In this document: one piece after another, positions 62,870 through 64,000 of the stretch
Layout of the letters: every line of letters begins with the position of its first letter
Position numbering within the stretch: position 1 is the stretch's first letter
NCBI GenBank assembly: GCA_023333565.1
Contig: JAJKFH010001679.1
Span: forward strand, 868,001 to 932,000
Length of the DNA: 64,000 nucleotides
From: Puffinus mauretanicus
Taxonomy: Eukaryota > Chordata > Aves > Procellariiformes > Procellariidae
Direction of reading: 5' to 3'
The notes under the pieces: model-generated
The model's input: the letters and a program-made list of their open reading frames with translations, nothing else
The model's database searches: none
What the model was told of the DNA's origin: nothing
Translations under genes and position numbers: made by a program

Positions 62870-63850
62870 AAGTCTGTAGGACTGCAAGGCCTTTGACATG
62901 ATCTGCTCTGGTAGCCTTCTATCCAGGTTGCTGAGAGATGGACCAGATAAGTGACCTGTAGGGTGGGTGGGACATTGTCAGGGTTGCCAGGCCCGGAGGG
63001 TGGTGATCAGTGAAACAAAGTCCAGCCGGTAGCAGATCGCAAGTGGCATCCTTCCAGGATCAATTTTGGGGCCAGTACTGTTTGGTGTCTTTTAATTGTC
63101 TGGATGATGGGTTGGAGTGTGATCTCAACAAGTATATTTGGATGATACCGTGTTGCCCAATATGCTAACGGGCAGAGTCACCATTCAGTGGGACCTGGAG
63201 AAATGGTCTGACAGGATGAGCCTTGTGGGGTTCAGCGAAGAGAAATGTGAAATCCTGCGCCAGGGATGGAGTAGCCCCGTGCAGCAGTAGAGGCTGGCTA
63301 GAAGACAGCTTTCCAGGGAAGGACCTTGGACTCAGGTGATGACAAGTTGAATGTGGGTTGGCAGTGACAAAGGCCAGCCACGCACTGGGCTGTGTTAGCA
63401 AGAGAGCAGCCAGAGAACAGTGGTTCTTCCCCTCTGTTTAGCAGTTGTGAGGCCACATCTGAAGTACTGTGTTTGGGGTTCATCAATACATGAGAGAAAT
63501 TACATACTGCCACAGGTCCAGGTGAGGATCACCGAGATGATTAGGGGCCTGGAACACATCACTTAAGGAGGGGAAGCTGGATTTCTTCAACCTTAGAAGA
63601 GAGGCTAAGGGAAGGTCATATTGCTTTCTTCAAGTGTGTAATGCGAGGAAACTGAGAAGGCAGAAATTCTGATTAGATTTGAGTTTTTTTTGGGGTGGGT
63701 GTGTGGTTTTTTTTTTAAATTATTATTTTTGAGGGTTTTTTGTTTGTTTGTTTTGAACCATGAATCTGATGAACAGGTGCCCAGAGAGGCTGTGGAACCT
63801 CTGTCCACAGAGACATTCAAAACTCCACTTGACGGTAAAAGTAGTCCTCT
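62870..63850 (+). mobile_element. Old, decayed CR1 LINE (ORF2 3' part), sense to ASAP1
   Basis: Order-preserving similarity to CR1 ORF2 and its 3' end runs across nearly 1 kb. A reverse transcriptase block A remnant, K-A-F-D-M, lies at 62886-62900. It is followed by 'tgatcagtgaaacaaagtcc', 'ggatgatgggttggagtgtg', an (A)DDT-like remnant at 63141-63149, 'attcagtgggacctggagaa', 'ggtgaggatcaccgagatga' and 'gcccagagaggctgtggaac'. Multiple frameshifts and stops show it is dead. A T-rich low-complexity insertion (63684-63755) interrupts it. It is more diverged than the copies at 17.1 and 47.6 kb. Confidence 0.8.
63684..63755. repeat. T-rich low-complexity tract
   Basis: Runs of T separated by G, with a (TTTG)n stretch near 63740-63753. 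It lies inside the decayed CR1 and is probably a later expansion. Confidence 0.7.
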
Positions 63851-64000
63851 TAAAATTGTTTGGACTGCATAATTTAATCTTCTAGAAGATATGCAGGCAG
63901 AGTAAAGTGGTTATTTAGTTTCATGAATCTGTTTTTTGTGTTTTTGGGTAAAAGTTTACACTTAGCTTATTCTTGGAAAAACAGCACATTTAACCCTAAT

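Larger units (their letters stand above)
55432..64000 (+). other. ASAP1 intron 1 (partial)
   Basis: It starts at the GT donor 55432-55433 and runs off the window, so it is at least 8.5 kb. The next ASAP1 exon was not seen. Content is AT-rich with many T and A tracts (for example 58468-58480, 58803-58812, 59830-59841), an A/C-rich low-complexity run (58468-58540) and one decayed CR1 (62870-63850). Open frames inside are short and not exon-like. Promoter-proximal regulatory sites may be present in the first kilobase but none can be named with confidence. Confidence 0.85.

Noticed and set aside
1..64000. CRISPR arrays, tRNA or rRNA genes, prokaryotic operons, intact retroviral genes or LTR pairs.
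   Set aside because: None seen. The window is vertebrate nuclear DNA and no regular repeat-spacer pattern, cloverleaf or paired LTR was found by eye.

Overview
This is vertebrate nuclear DNA, almost certainly from a bird. The main evidence is three loci carrying CR1 LINE copies with the avian-type 3' end (tandem copies of a short ATAGAATC-like unit). The sequence is also low in young repeats, carries worn amniote MIR and MITE-like relics, and has one intron-containing gene whose first coding exon is recognisable as ASAP1. There is no prokaryotic gene organisation, so most long open frames here are chance.

Layout. Positions 1 to about 54200 look intergenic. They contain an isolated CpG island (4485-4815), several ancient amniote repeats (about 400-545, 5440-5700, 7500-7620, 11818-11915, 25437-25545, 38936-39135), MIR-like relics (16695-16750, 30421-30490, 41625-41745, 46756-46885), a nested pair of CR1 elements (16787-17794) and a second minus-strand CR1 (47611-48060). 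There is also a striking perfect inverted repeat with 64-bp arms (37476-37618). A possible minus-strand exon with strong splice signals lies at 44067-44164 but was not identified. In mammals the region upstream of ASAP1 is a long gene-poor interval leading to ADCY8, and this stretch fits that picture.

Positions 54200-55300 form a dense CpG island: the promoter and 5' end of ASAP1 on the + strand. The only certain coding sequence in the window is 55306-55431, the first 42 codons of the short ASAP1 isoform, which start the BAR domain and end at a clean GT donor. From 55432 to the window end is the first part of a large intron, more than 8.5 kb, with a decayed CR1 in sense orientation at about 62870-63850.

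No CRISPR array, tRNA, rRNA or intact mobile-element gene was seen. The best candidates for something unusual are the perfect 143-bp fold-back at 37.5 kb, the orphan CpG island at 4.5 kb, and the ASAP1 5'UTR, where optional splicing would remove an upstream ORF. All repeat and homology calls were made by eye from remembered consensus features, without any database search.
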